DNA of 9,020 bases from Clostridia bacterium (GCA_017437345.1 JAFSBJ010000067.1:1-9020), one strand, 5' to 3'. Shown: positions 1-5,835, counted from the stretch's first letter. The notes: generated by a model not told the origin, from the letters alone. A program made the numbers and translations.

Positions 1-1145
1 CAGTCAGCCCAAAATCGGTTGGATCAGCGCTTATAACCGATACCGCCATAAATCCTGTTAAGATTCTGATTCTTTTTATCTCAATGACAATTATGTCGAT
101 TTTTCTTGATGAGCTGGGATTTTTCAGTTATCTTGCAAACTGGTCACTTAAACATGCAGGAACAAGTCAAACCAGACTTTTTATATTGCTGTATGTCACT
201 GTGTCGGTTCTCACGGTGTTTACCTCTAATGATATAATTATTCTCTCATTCACACCTTTTGTATGCTACTTTGCCAAAAACGCTCATATTGACCCTACAC
301 CTTATCTTGCCGGAGAGTTTATTGCAGCCAATACATGGAGTATGGCACTCATAATAGGTAATCCAACCAATATCTACCTTGTTACTGCAGCAGGCGGAGA
401 TTTTGTTTCCTATGTTAAGGTAATGCTTGTTCCCACACTTGTGGCAGGTATTGTGTCAGGTGTATGTTTGTTTGCAATGTTTTTCAAAAAGTTTTCTGTT
501 TCAATTACAGCTTCTCCCGATGATGTTAAGATAGCTGATAAAACATCTCTTTGGATAGGTGTTGTTCATCTTGTAGCTTGCACGCTGGCTCTTGCTTTCT
601 CGTCATACATAGGCATTGAAATGTGGCTGATTTCCTTTGTTTCCGTACTTAGCCTTTTATTCTGTAATGTTTTAGCTGCGCTTATAAGAAAAAAGAATAC
701 CGGGTTTCTGCCATCTTGCCTGAAAAGGGCTCCGTGGGAACTTATTCCTTTTGTTATTTCAATGTTTGTTATTGTTGAAGGTTTGGGTGTGACCGGAGTA
801 ACAGACAAAATTTTTGAGATTTTGGGTGATTCTTATTCCACATGGAAATATGGTGTATCTTCATTTATTGCATCCAATTTTATAAACAATATCCCTATGA
901 GCGTTTTATATTCGTCAATTCTTGCAAATTCTCCGTCAAATCTTTCTGCAGTATATGCCACAGTAGTCGGGTCAAATCTTGGCGCGTGTCTCACCCCTAT
1001 CGGAGCATTGGCAGGCATTATGTGGGTATCTATTCTCAAAGAACACGGATTAAAATTCGGTTATATAGATTTTCTTAAAGTTGGTGGGGCGATAGCCATT
1101 CCGTCACTTGTTTCTGCTCTGGGTATTCTTGGATTAATATTATGA
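1..1145 (+). CDS. ArsB/SLC13-type ion permease, 5'-truncated by the window edge
   Basis: Integral membrane transporter of the ArsB/NhaD/SLC13 (ion transporter) superfamily. The frame is open from base 3 with no stop, so the gene begins outside the window and about 380 C-terminal residues are visible; the ATGs near 84 and 93 are internal. The chain is a series of hydrophobic segments. Family-type landmarks are the FTSNDIIILSFTPF segment followed by IGNPTNIYL (first half), and FINNIPMSVL followed by GSNLGACLTPIGALAGI (second half). The paired N-P and N-N-x-P/TPIG motifs are typical of the two-fold pseudo-repeat of this fold. Members move arsenite, dicarboxylates, citrate or Na+ against H+; the substrate cannot be told from this part and no ars genes are visible. 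The gene stops at TGA 1143-1145, 28 bases before a hairpin terminator that faces the convergent aminotransferase gene. Confidence 0.85.
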   Translation, partial: VSPKSVGSALITDTAINPVKILILFISMTIMSIFLDELGFFSYLANWSLKHAGTSQTRLFILLYVTVSVLTVFTSNDIIILSFTPFVCYFAKNAHIDPTPYLAGEFIAANTWSMALIIGNPTNIYLVTAAGGDFVSYVKVMLVPTLVAGIVSGVCLFAMFFKKFSVSITASPDDVKIADKTSLWIGVVHLVACTLALAFSSYIGIEMWLISFVSVLSLLFCNVLAALIRKKNTGFLPSCLKRAPWELIPFVISMFVIVEGLGVTGVTDKIFEILGDSYSTWKYGVSSFIASNFINNIPMSVLYSSILANSPSNLSAVYATVVGSNLGACLTPIGALAGIMWVSILKEHGLKFGYIDFLKVGGAIAIPSLVSALGILGLIL

Positions 1146-1173
1146 AATTAATTGTGCAACAATAAAATAAAAT

Positions 1174-1208
1174 AATAATCCACATAAATAAAATTTATGT
1201 GGATTATT
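1174..1208. terminator. Bidirectional terminator between permease and aminotransferase genes
   Basis: A perfect 15-bp inverted repeat, arms 1174-1188 and 1194-1208, with a 5-base loop. On the minus strand it is followed by T-rich sequence (complement of the A-rich 1161-1173), and on the plus strand by a looser T-rich stretch. It sits between two convergent genes and probably ends both. Confidence 0.75.
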
Positions 1209-1252
1209 TAATGTTAAGATTATATTTTATCTTTTTATTTAGAGAAAGTTAT

Positions 1253-2461
1253 TTAAGATTGCCTGCGGTTGTTTAAAAAATCTCCGATATCTTTTATTGA
1301 ATTTCTCAGGATATCTTCCTCAGGTAGCATAACAATTCTGAAATGCTTCTTGTCAACGCAGTTGAATCCGCTTCCGGGGATAATCAGTATATTCTTTTCA
1401 TCAAGAAGCTTTCTTGCAAATTCCCTGTCATCTTCAAATCCGAATTTTTTAATGTCAAGCTTTGGAAATAGATAAAACGCTGCAGTATTTTTAACATAGC
1501 TGATTCCATCTATCTTATCCAGTTCTTCCATAACAGCATTTCTCTGCTTTAAAAGCCTTCCGTCTTGGTTTATCATATTTTCTGTGTATGCGCAGTCCTT
1601 TAAAGCATCGGGAATAACAAGCTGCATCAGAGCATTTGAACATAGTCTCACAGAAGCAATTTTAACAAGACCTTCGCATAATATTTTCTTTCTTTTTTCG
1701 TTTCCGCTGACACACATCCACCCACATCTCAGACCGCATATGCAGTGTGATTTTGAAAGTCCGTTCATTGTTACAATCGTAACATCATCACAAAGGGAAG
1801 CTGTGGGAATATGCTGCTTACCATCCAGAACAAGCCTGTCGTAGATTTCATCTGAAATAATAACAAGGTTATTCTTTCTTGCTATATCAATAATCGCAAG
1901 GAGAGTTTCCTTGCTATAGAGTGCACCTGTGGGATTATTGGGATTAATAAGAACAATCGCTTTTGTGTTTGATGTTATACCTCTTTTAATACTTTCAATA
2001 TCGGGCTCCCATTTAGCTGACTCATCGCATTTGTAGAATCTGGCCTTTCCGCCAACGAGAAATGTAAAGTTTGTCCAGAGCGAATAACATGGAGTAGGAA
2101 CCAATACCTCATCATCTTTCCCGATAAGAGCAGATATAATCATATATGCCACTTCACTAACACCATTGCCTATGAAAATATCATTTTCGCTTATATTCTT
2201 TATTCCCCTTGAGAGATGGTATTCTTTAATTGCCACCCAGGCTGCTTCCATTCCTCTTATGTCGCAATATCCCAAAGCTTTGTCAACATCGGTTATAATT
2301 CTGTTTTTGATGCTTTCAGGCATTTTAAAGCCAAATGCTGCCGGATTGCCTGTATTTAATTTAAGCACCTTTCTGCCTGCTTTTTCAAGCTCAAGGGCGT
2401 GCATATATATATCACCGCGGATATCAGAATGAACATTTTCCAGATTGTTTGACAGTATCAT
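1253..2461 (-). CDS. alaA: PLP-dependent aminotransferase, AlaA-like (class I/II)
   Basis: Fold-type I aminotransferase, 402 residues, close to the roughly 405 of E. coli AlaA, which it follows along its whole length (for example LENVHSDIRG, VLKLNTGNPAAFGF, GYCDIRG, IFIGNGVSE and VPTPCYSLWT). Likely reaction: reversible transfer of the amino group between alanine and 2-oxoglutarate, in the cytoplasm. Visible catalytic features are NPNNPTG at 173-179, D204 and Y207 in SDEIYD (pyridine N and O3' contacts), the Schiff-base lysine K237 in NGLSKSH, R245 in GLRCGW (phosphate contact) and R375 in FRIVMLPE (substrate carboxylate). The start is fixed by GGAGG at 2469-2473, 7 bases upstream. It is divergent from a LysR-type regulator with a shared promoter, so it may be that regulator's target (inference). 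Exact amino acid specificity is not provable from sequence. Confidence 0.88.
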   Translation of the reverse strand: MILSNNLENVHSDIRGDIYMHALELEKAGRKVLKLNTGNPAAFGFKMPESIKNRIITDVDKALGYCDIRGMEAAWVAIKEYHLSRGIKNISENDIFIGNGVSEVAYMIISALIGKDDEVLVPTPCYSLWTNFTFLVGGKARFYKCDESAKWEPDIESIKRGITSNTKAIVLINPNNPTGALYSKETLLAIIDIARKNNLVIISDEIYDRLVLDGKQHIPTASLCDDVTIVTMNGLSKSHCICGLRCGWMCVSGNEKRKKILCEGLVKIASVRLCSNALMQLVIPDALKDCAYTENMINQDGRLLKQRNAVMEELDKIDGISYVKNTAAFYLFPKLDIKKFGFEDDREFARKLLDEKNILIIPGSGFNCVDKKHFRIVMLPEEDILRNSIKDIGDFLNNRRQS

Positions 2462-2490
2462 AGCAAAACCTCCAATGGCTAAATTCGTGC

Positions 2491-2522
2491 TTGATTATAT
2501 CACCTGAATGTGCTATAATCAA
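2491..2522. promoter_or_regulatory. Fully superimposed divergent promoter dyad (aminotransferase / LysR regulator)
   Basis: Plus strand: TTGATT 2491-2496, 17-bp spacer, TATAAT 2514-2519, reading into the LysR gene. Minus strand: TTGATT 2522-2517, 17-bp spacer, TATAAT 2499-2494, reading into the aminotransferase. Both come from one inverted repeat with 9-bp perfect arms (2491-2499 and 2514-2522) plus an inner CAC/GTG pair. The -35 of each promoter overlaps the -10 of the other. Expected starts are near 2526 (plus) and 2487 (minus). The dyad could also serve as a LysR-type operator. Confidence 0.8.
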
Positions 2523-2569
2523 ATATATATCAGTATAGAAAATATAAATTTAATTTATGGGTGAATTCT

Positions 2570-3508
2570 ATGTTTAAATACTCAGACTACATATACGAAA
2601 TCTATAAAGAAAAAAGCTTCACAAAAGCTGCCAAAAACCTTTTTATTTCCCAGCCCGCACTCAGTGCAACAGTAAGAAAGCTTGAAGAAGAAATGCAGGT
2701 GCAGCTGTTTGACCGCTCAACAACCCCCCTCACTCTCACTCTGGAAGGGGAGGCATATATAAAAGCTATTGAAGATATTTTCAGTATAAAGAGGGATTAT
2801 GAGAATTATATTATTGATGTTTCAAACTTAAGCGTGGGAAGTATCTCTGTAAGCGGTGCTAACTTTATATCGTCCTATGTTCTTCCCAGAATTATAGTGC
2901 CTTTTTCCGAAAAATATCCAATGATAAATATTGATCTTCTTGAGTCGAATTCAAAAACACTTGTTGAAGAGCTGATTGAAGAAAAAATAGAACTGCTGAT
3001 AGACTATAGCTTTGACCCGAAGCTTATTGAATCATATCCTCTTTTTGACGAAACAATTCTTTTGTGTGTTCCAAAAAGTTGCGAAGCAAATAAAGAGCTT
3101 TCCGAATATGCCCTCACATGCCATGATATTCAGAATGGCAGCTATAAAAGTTTCAAAACACCAATAGACCTTTCTGTTTTGAAAGATGAAAAGTTTCTTA
3201 TGATGAAAACGGGTAACAGCATGAATTATCACGGATTCAAAATGTGTGCAGAAGCAGGGTTCAATCCTGAGGTAACCATTTTTTTTGACCAGCTTATGAC
3301 TGCATATAATATGACATCATCAGGATTAGGTGTTTGTTTTGTAACAGATACCCTTGTTAAAGCGGTTGCCCCCGATGAAAATCTTGTTTATTATAAAATA
3401 AACAGCGAATATGCCAAAAGAACTGTGTATCTTCTTCATAAGAAAAAACGCTATCTTAATAAAGCTGTTAAGGAATTTATAAAAACCGCAATAAATGTTT
3501 ACAGCTGA
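2570..3508 (+). CDS. LysR-type transcriptional regulator
   Basis: DNA-binding regulator of the LysR family, 312 residues from the chosen start, a normal length. The N-terminal winged helix-turn-helix is clear (SFTKAAKNLFISQPALSATV, about residues 16-35, then KLEEEMQVQLFDR), followed by the linker helix. From about residue 90 there is a periplasmic-binding-protein-like effector domain (VGSISVSGANFISSYVLPRI onward). ATG 2570 is preferred over an in-frame GTG at 2561 because a GGTGA match to the anti-SD lies at 2560-2564, just upstream of the ATG and overlapping the GTG, and related regulators begin a few residues before the helix-turn-helix. The divergent aminotransferase sharing the symmetric promoter is the likeliest target, and autorepression is common in the family. 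The effector is unknown. Confidence 0.9.
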   Translation: MFKYSDYIYEIYKEKSFTKAAKNLFISQPALSATVRKLEEEMQVQLFDRSTTPLTLTLEGEAYIKAIEDIFSIKRDYENYIIDVSNLSVGSISVSGANFISSYVLPRIIVPFSEKYPMINIDLLESNSKTLVEELIEEKIELLIDYSFDPKLIESYPLFDETILLCVPKSCEANKELSEYALTCHDIQNGSYKSFKTPIDLSVLKDEKFLMMKTGNSMNYHGFKMCAEAGFNPEVTIFFDQLMTAYNMTSSGLGVCFVTDTLVKAVAPDENLVYYKINSEYAKRTVYLLHKKKRYLNKAVKEFIKTAINVYS

Positions 3509-3537
3509 TGAATATTAAAATTGAATAATATAAACTG

Positions 3538-3571
3538 AAAACCTGCCGCATAATAATTGGCAGGTTTTTAG
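3538..3571 (+). terminator. Intrinsic terminator of the LysR-type gene
   Basis: A perfect 10-bp stem, arms 3538-3547 and 3559-3568 (AAAACCTGCC / GGCAGGTTTT), with an 11-base loop and a T run continuing to 3569. It lies 30 bases after the LysR stop codon. Confidence 0.85.
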
Positions 3572-3604
3572 TTGAAAAAAGATACGAAAGATCCAGAGAA
3601 TTTA

Positions 3605-3663
3605 TTGGTGATATACTCGCTTACGCTCGCTTGATATATTTGCTTTGCAAATTCGATATAACT
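3605..3663. repeat. Small hairpin cluster with TGATATA-type linkers
   Basis: Three copies of a GATATA-containing linker (TGATATA 3609-3615, TTGATATA 3631-3638, TCGATATA 3653-3660) bracket two insert segments. The second insert is a perfect 6-bp hairpin (ATTTGC 3638-3643, GCAAAT 3647-3652, loop TTT). The first (CTCGCTTACGCTCG) is only weakly self-complementary. A further imperfect hairpin follows with arms GACAG 3668-3672 and CTGTC 3683-3687. The design (constant linker, variable palindromic insert) matches the larger array that follows, with a different linker. No coding potential is seen. Confidence 0.55.
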
Positions 3664-3700
3664 TACGGACAGTCGAGGATGCCTGTCACTACAAAAACAT

Positions 3701-3879
3701 TTGCACGGAGCGCAACATCATTTACATCGAAGGTGTAACATCGTTGATGCAAAGCATCACATCATTTGTGCGAAGCACAACTTCATTTTGTGTCCGCTAA
3801 AAGCTAAATGATGTTCAGGCTTCGCCTGAAATAGTGTTGACTGCAAGCGGTCAAATGATGTTGTGTCCTAAGGACACAA
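3701..3879. repeat. Array of covarying mini-hairpins with inverted AACATCATTT / AAATGATGTT linkers
   Basis: Successive short hairpins: 3701-3715 (one mismatch), 3724-3736 (ACATC-GAA-GGTGT), 3746-3758 (GATGC-AAA-GCATC), 3766-3780 (TTGTGC-GAA-GCACAA), 3814-3830 (TTCAGGC-TTC-GCCTGAA), 3837-3854 (8 bp, one G-T) and 3861-3879 (TTGTGTCC-TAA-GGACACAA). Stem sequences all differ but keep self-complementarity. Linkers are conserved: AACATCATTT-like starting at 3714, 3737, 3758 and 3779, then the reverse complement AAATGATGTT-like at 3806, 3829 and 3853, giving a 21-24 base period. The loop also flips from GAA to TTC, so the array is two head-to-head halves meeting near 3797. It lies between two terminators and has no ORF. 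I do not recognise the family by name. Confidence 0.75.
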
Positions 3880-3883
3880 ACAC

Positions 3884-3912
3884 AAAAAAAGAACGCAATT
3901 TGCGTTCTTTTT
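3884..3912. terminator. Terminator downstream of tRNA-Thr (bidirectional shape)
   Basis: Inverted repeat GAACGCAA (3891-3898) / TTGCGTTC (3900-3907), flanked by seven A at 3884-3890 and five T at 3908-3912. On the minus strand the hairpin begins a few bases after the tRNA 3' end and is followed by a seven-T run, so it ends the tRNA-Thr transcript. On the plus strand it would also end anything reading out of the hairpin array. Confidence 0.85.
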
Positions 3913-3915
3913 CTA

Positions 3916-3988
3916 AGCTGGTGATCGGACTTGAACCGACGGTCTATTGATTACGAATCAATTGCTCTACCGACTGAGCCACACCAGC
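3916..3988 (-). tRNA. tRNA-Thr (anticodon CGT)
   Basis: A complete 73-nt cloverleaf on the minus strand. The acceptor GCTGGTG (3988-3982) pairs with CACCAGC (3923-3917), with discriminator T at 3916. The D arm is GCTCAGTCGGTAGAGC. The anticodon stem ATTGA/TCAAT holds the loop TTCGTAA, so the anticodon is CGT, reading ACG (Thr). The T arm is GTCGG-TTCAAGT-CCGAT with a G-T pair. CCA is not encoded. It has its own consensus promoter and terminator, so it is a single-gene unit. Confidence 0.95.
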
Positions 3989-4005
3989 ATATTTTATTCT
4001 TATAC

Positions 4006-4034
4006 ATTATACAATAATTATTTTTTCAAGTCAA
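4006..4034 (-). promoter_or_regulatory. Sigma-A promoter of tRNA-Thr
   Basis: On the minus strand, TTGACT (4034-4029), a 17-bp spacer and TATAAT (4011-4006) lie just upstream of tRNA-Thr. Transcription would begin near 3999, about ten bases before the mature 5' end at 3988. Confidence 0.85.
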
Positions 4035-4100
4035 CTCCTATAAGTAACAAAATAACCGATACCATCATATATATATAATATCTTATCAGGGGGTGTGATA

Positions 4101-4256
4101 ATGTGTTTTAAAGCACTTTATAAGAAAATTGCTGTGTTTTGTATAATAGGTTTTGTTGTCGGAATAATATTTGCCATTATTATGCCTCCGATTGTGATTG
4201 CAGTTGTAGAAGGTCTTCTCCTGGCATTTTTGTGTATTTGTTATTTTTGCGGATAG
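4101..4256 (+). CDS. Small hydrophobic protein, 51 residues, next to spoVM
   Basis: A short ORF with a strong ribosome site, AGGGGGTG at 4088-4095, five bases before ATG 4101. The product is a short basic start (KALYKK), one hydrophobic stretch (about residues 10-28), a Met-Pro-Pro turn at 28-30, and a second hydrophobic stretch to the end with four cysteines in the last third overall (three of them in CICYFC). This suggests a two-helix membrane hairpin. I do not recognise a named family. It lies 32 bases before the SpoVM-like gene on the same strand with no terminator between, so co-transcription and a role in the sporangium are plausible inferences only. A TATAAT occurs at 4074-4079 without a good -35, and I could not find a convincing sigma-E promoter by eye. 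Confidence 0.7.
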   Translation: MCFKALYKKIAVFCIIGFVVGIIFAIIMPPIVIAVVEGLLLAFLCICYFCG

Positions 4257-4288
4257 TTTATTAATTAAATTGAAAGGATATGTTAATT

Positions 4289-4363
4289 ATGAAAGTTGTT
4301 GTCTGGAATGCTCCTAAGTTTTTTAAAGGGATTTTAAAGAAACTATTCAGAATTAATTCATAG
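4289..4363 (+). CDS. spoVM: SpoVM-like sporulation protein, 24 residues
   Basis: A 24-residue ORF with AAAGGA at 4273-4278, ten bases upstream of ATG 4289, and stop TAG 4361-4363. It aligns without gaps to B. subtilis SpoVM (26 residues): M1, K2, P9, K10, F11, G14 and I15 are identical and K17 replaces the arginine there. After the N-terminal VVVW stretch, residues 11-22 form a basic amphipathic helix. In B. subtilis SpoVM sits on the convex outer forespore membrane and anchors the coat ATPase SpoIVA. Pro9 is important for its membrane behaviour and is kept here. The gene follows a 51-residue hydrophobic protein gene and precedes a terminator. Its size and the few conserved positions leave some doubt, but the pattern is specific. 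It marks the organism as a spore former or a recent descendant of one. Confidence 0.85.
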   Translation: MKVVVWNAPKFFKGILKKLFRINS

Positions 4364-4408
4364 AAGTCTGGGTTTAACTGAATTTGTGTTGCAGATATTC
4401 TCTTTTTT

Positions 4409-4440
4409 AAAAAAACCTCTCTTAAAGAGAGGCTTTTTTT
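4409..4440. terminator. Bidirectional terminator overlapping the 3' end of tmcAL
   Basis: Stem CCTCTC (4416-4421) / GAGAGG (4427-4432) with loop TTAAA, flanked by seven A (4409-4415) and seven T (4434-4440). It ends the spoVM unit on the plus strand and tmcAL on the minus strand. The tmcAL stop codon (4424-4422) lies in the loop, and one stem arm plus its T run encodes the last residues, KKASL. Confidence 0.85.
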
Positions 4441-5582
4441 ATATAAGGGCTAGTTGTATAATCTTTCCCGCTATATCTTAATTCGGTGCTGTTTGCACAA
4501 AGCGAACAAAAATCTGTTGCGTTAATATCAGTTTTAAGCATTGCATTTTCTTTTTTATAGTCGGCAAGCTTGGTTATAATATCAAGAGATGAATTTCCTT
4601 TTATTCTGTTTATAAGCTTTCCGCCATTTTTGCCTATCCCCAAAATCCTGATGTATCCGGGGGCTGAATCATAGCATATATCAAGAAGAATACTCATCAC
4701 ATATCTTTTAATCCTGTGAAGTGTGTATCTTTTACTTGTGCACATATCAAACAGCTCATCTATAGAACATGCTTTTTTTGCAGAATTAAGAATAAGGTCA
4801 CCCAGTCCGTCTTCATATCCTTTAATAGTTTTAAGTTTTTCCCGTGATGTGTTTCTTAATACTCCCAGAATATAGCTTTCAGCATTTTTTAAATCATATA
4901 ACTCTCCGGCTTCATATAAATCAGCATACATTTCGTAGTTTTCACTATTGCGCATCATTCTTCTTATTTCTGAAGCGCTCATATATCCGTCATTTGATGC
5001 CTGCCCGTGATAGTCGTTATCTCTTTTGATGCATAGGGGAGTGATGTCAGAATTCAAGTTTTGCAGAGCCTTTATATAGCAAATGCCAAGGGTGTTATTG
5101 GGCTTAAAAAAATCCTCACTAGCACCCGGCATACATTCGGTAAGTGCTTTTTGTGATGCAGCAGGGTAACTTAATCCGCTATCCAAATTTCTTTTTATAA
5201 TACTGTTGAATTCATCACTTTCCATAATACTTGCAGCTTTTATTAAGTCGTTGATATTTCCACATTCGCTTCCAAAGGAAATAGCATCAATAATTCCCAA
5301 TTTATCGAGAATATCAACTGCACCTCTTGCAAAAATATCGGCAGACTGTAAAACATAATATGCAGGAAGCTCAATAACCAGGTCGGCACCGGCATCAATT
5401 GCAGACTTTGCCCTTAGCCACTTGCTTAGTATAGCGCATTCGCCCCTTTGAACCATACTTCCGCTCATTATGCAGACAATATTTTCGCATCCATAAAGCT
5501 TAATCGTTTCCTGAATATGGTATTTATGACCAAAATGGAAGGGATTATATTCACAAATTATTCCAATAGTGTTAAATTTCAA
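4422..5582 (-). CDS. tmcAL: tRNA(Met) cytidine acetate ligase TmcAL
   Basis: TmcAL (formerly YlbM/DUF795) uses ATP and acetate to form N4-acetylcytidine at the wobble position of elongator tRNA-Met in the cytoplasm. The nucleotidyltransferase core is clear: IGIICEYNPFHFGHKYH (an HxGH-type ATP site), then CIMSGSMVQRGECAILSKWLRA, DLVIELPAYYVLQSADIFARGAV and ISFGSECG, the family's most conserved blocks. The C-terminal part is the helical tRNA-binding region. An ATG at 5591 would give 389 residues, but the only SD-like sequence (AAAGTGG, ending at 5592) abuts it. The in-frame TTG at 5582 has 9-base spacing and gives an N-terminus (KFNTIGIICEYN) like homologues, so I prefer it (386 residues). The stop is inside a shared terminator. 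Its promoter probably overlaps that of tRNA-Lys. Confidence 0.92.
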   Translation of the reverse strand: MKFNTIGIICEYNPFHFGHKYHIQETIKLYGCENIVCIMSGSMVQRGECAILSKWLRAKSAIDAGADLVIELPAYYVLQSADIFARGAVDILDKLGIIDAISFGSECGNINDLIKAASIMESDEFNSIIKRNLDSGLSYPAASQKALTECMPGASEDFFKPNNTLGICYIKALQNLNSDITPLCIKRDNDYHGQASNDGYMSASEIRRMMRNSENYEMYADLYEAGELYDLKNAESYILGVLRNTSREKLKTIKGYEDGLGDLILNSAKKACSIDELFDMCTSKRYTLHRIKRYVMSILLDICYDSAPGYIRILGIGKNGGKLINRIKGNSSLDIITKLADYKKENAMLKTDINATDFCSLCANSTELRYSGKDYTTSPYIKKASL

Positions 5583-5611
5583 AAAAATCATCCACTTTCA
5601 TTAAAAACCTA

Positions 5612-5646
5612 TTGACATTTTAACATAAAATATGTATAATAGTCAA
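5612..5646. promoter_or_regulatory. Symmetric divergent promoter region (tRNA-Lys / tmcAL)
   Basis: Plus strand: TTGACA 5612-5617, 17-bp spacer, TATAAT 5635-5640, an exact consensus promoter about 30 bases before tRNA-Lys. Minus strand: TTGACT 5646-5641, 18-bp spacer, TAAAAT 5622-5617, reading toward tmcAL. The 35 bases form an interrupted dyad: TTGAC/GTCAA outer arms, matched TT/AA, and ACATA/TATGT inner arms around AAA. The plus promoter is very sure, the minus one probable. Confidence 0.8.
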
Positions 5647-5670
5647 TGTTGATTAAAACTGAATATGCAT

Positions 5671-5743
5671 GCACCTTTAGCTCAGCTGGTAGAGCACCTG
5701 ACTCTTAATCAGGGTGTCCAGGGTTCGAGTCCCTGAAGGTGTA
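5671..5743 (+). tRNA. tRNA-Lys (anticodon CTT)
   Basis: A 73-nt cloverleaf. The acceptor GCACCTT pairs with AAGGTGT (a G-T at the first pair), with discriminator A at 5743. The D arm is GCTCAGCTGGTAGAGC. The anticodon stem CCTGA/TCAGG holds loop CTCTTAA, so the anticodon is CTT, reading AAG (Lys). The T arm is CAGGG-TTCGAGT-CCCTG. CCA is not encoded. An insertion sequence begins about seven bases after the mature 3' end, so the tRNA's own terminator is not seen next to it; the hairpin at the IS left end may serve instead. Confidence 0.96.
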
Positions 5744-5750
5744 TAACATA

Positions 5751-5781
5751 AGGGGCTGTCTCACTAAAAAAGTGAGACAGC
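5751..5781 (+). repeat. IS left end: terminal repeat folded as a hairpin
   Basis: The left terminal repeat continues into a perfect 11-bp hairpin: GCTGTCTCACT (5755-5765), loop of five A, AGTGAGACAGC (5771-5781). It is followed by TCTAAATTTTT, so it could end tRNA-Lys transcription and block read-through into the element. Confidence 0.75.
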
Positions 5782-5799
5782 TCTAAATTTTTGCACACA

Positions 5800-5834
5800 A
5801 AAAGCCGCAGAAGTATAGATACTTCGCGGCTTTT
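5800..5834 (+). other. Long hairpin directly upstream of the transposase start
   Basis: Arms 5800-5816 and 5819-5834 (AAAAGCCGC...GAAGTAT against ATACTTC...GCGGCTTTT) pair perfectly apart from one bulged A at 5809, with a two-base loop. It ends in a TTTT run two bases before the transposase -10 element. It fits a terminator-type insulator that stops outside transcription from making transposase mRNA. This is an inference from position. Confidence 0.75.
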
Positions 5835-5835
5835 G

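Noticed and set aside
566..1078. Several ORFs of 68-80 residues inside the permease gene, both strands
   Set aside because: They overlap a family-matching gene in other frames and lack ribosome sites and recognisable protein features.
2561..2569. GTG 2561 as start of the LysR-type gene
   Set aside because: The anti-SD match GGTGA overlaps this codon and is correctly placed for ATG 2570 instead; family members begin close to the helix-turn-helix.
3701..3879. CRISPR array
   Set aside because: The repeated part is only a 10-base linker, intervals are palindromes rather than unique spacers, orientation inverts midway, and no cas genes are nearby.
4035..4100. Sigma-E promoter for the small-protein/spoVM unit
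   Set aside because: GATACCAT at 4058-4065 resembles a -10, but no matching -35 lies at the right distance; too weak to list.
5583..5591. ATG 5591 as start of tmcAL
   Set aside because: The only SD-like sequence abuts it with no spacing; TTG 5582 has 9-base spacing and fits homologue N-termini better. Not certain.
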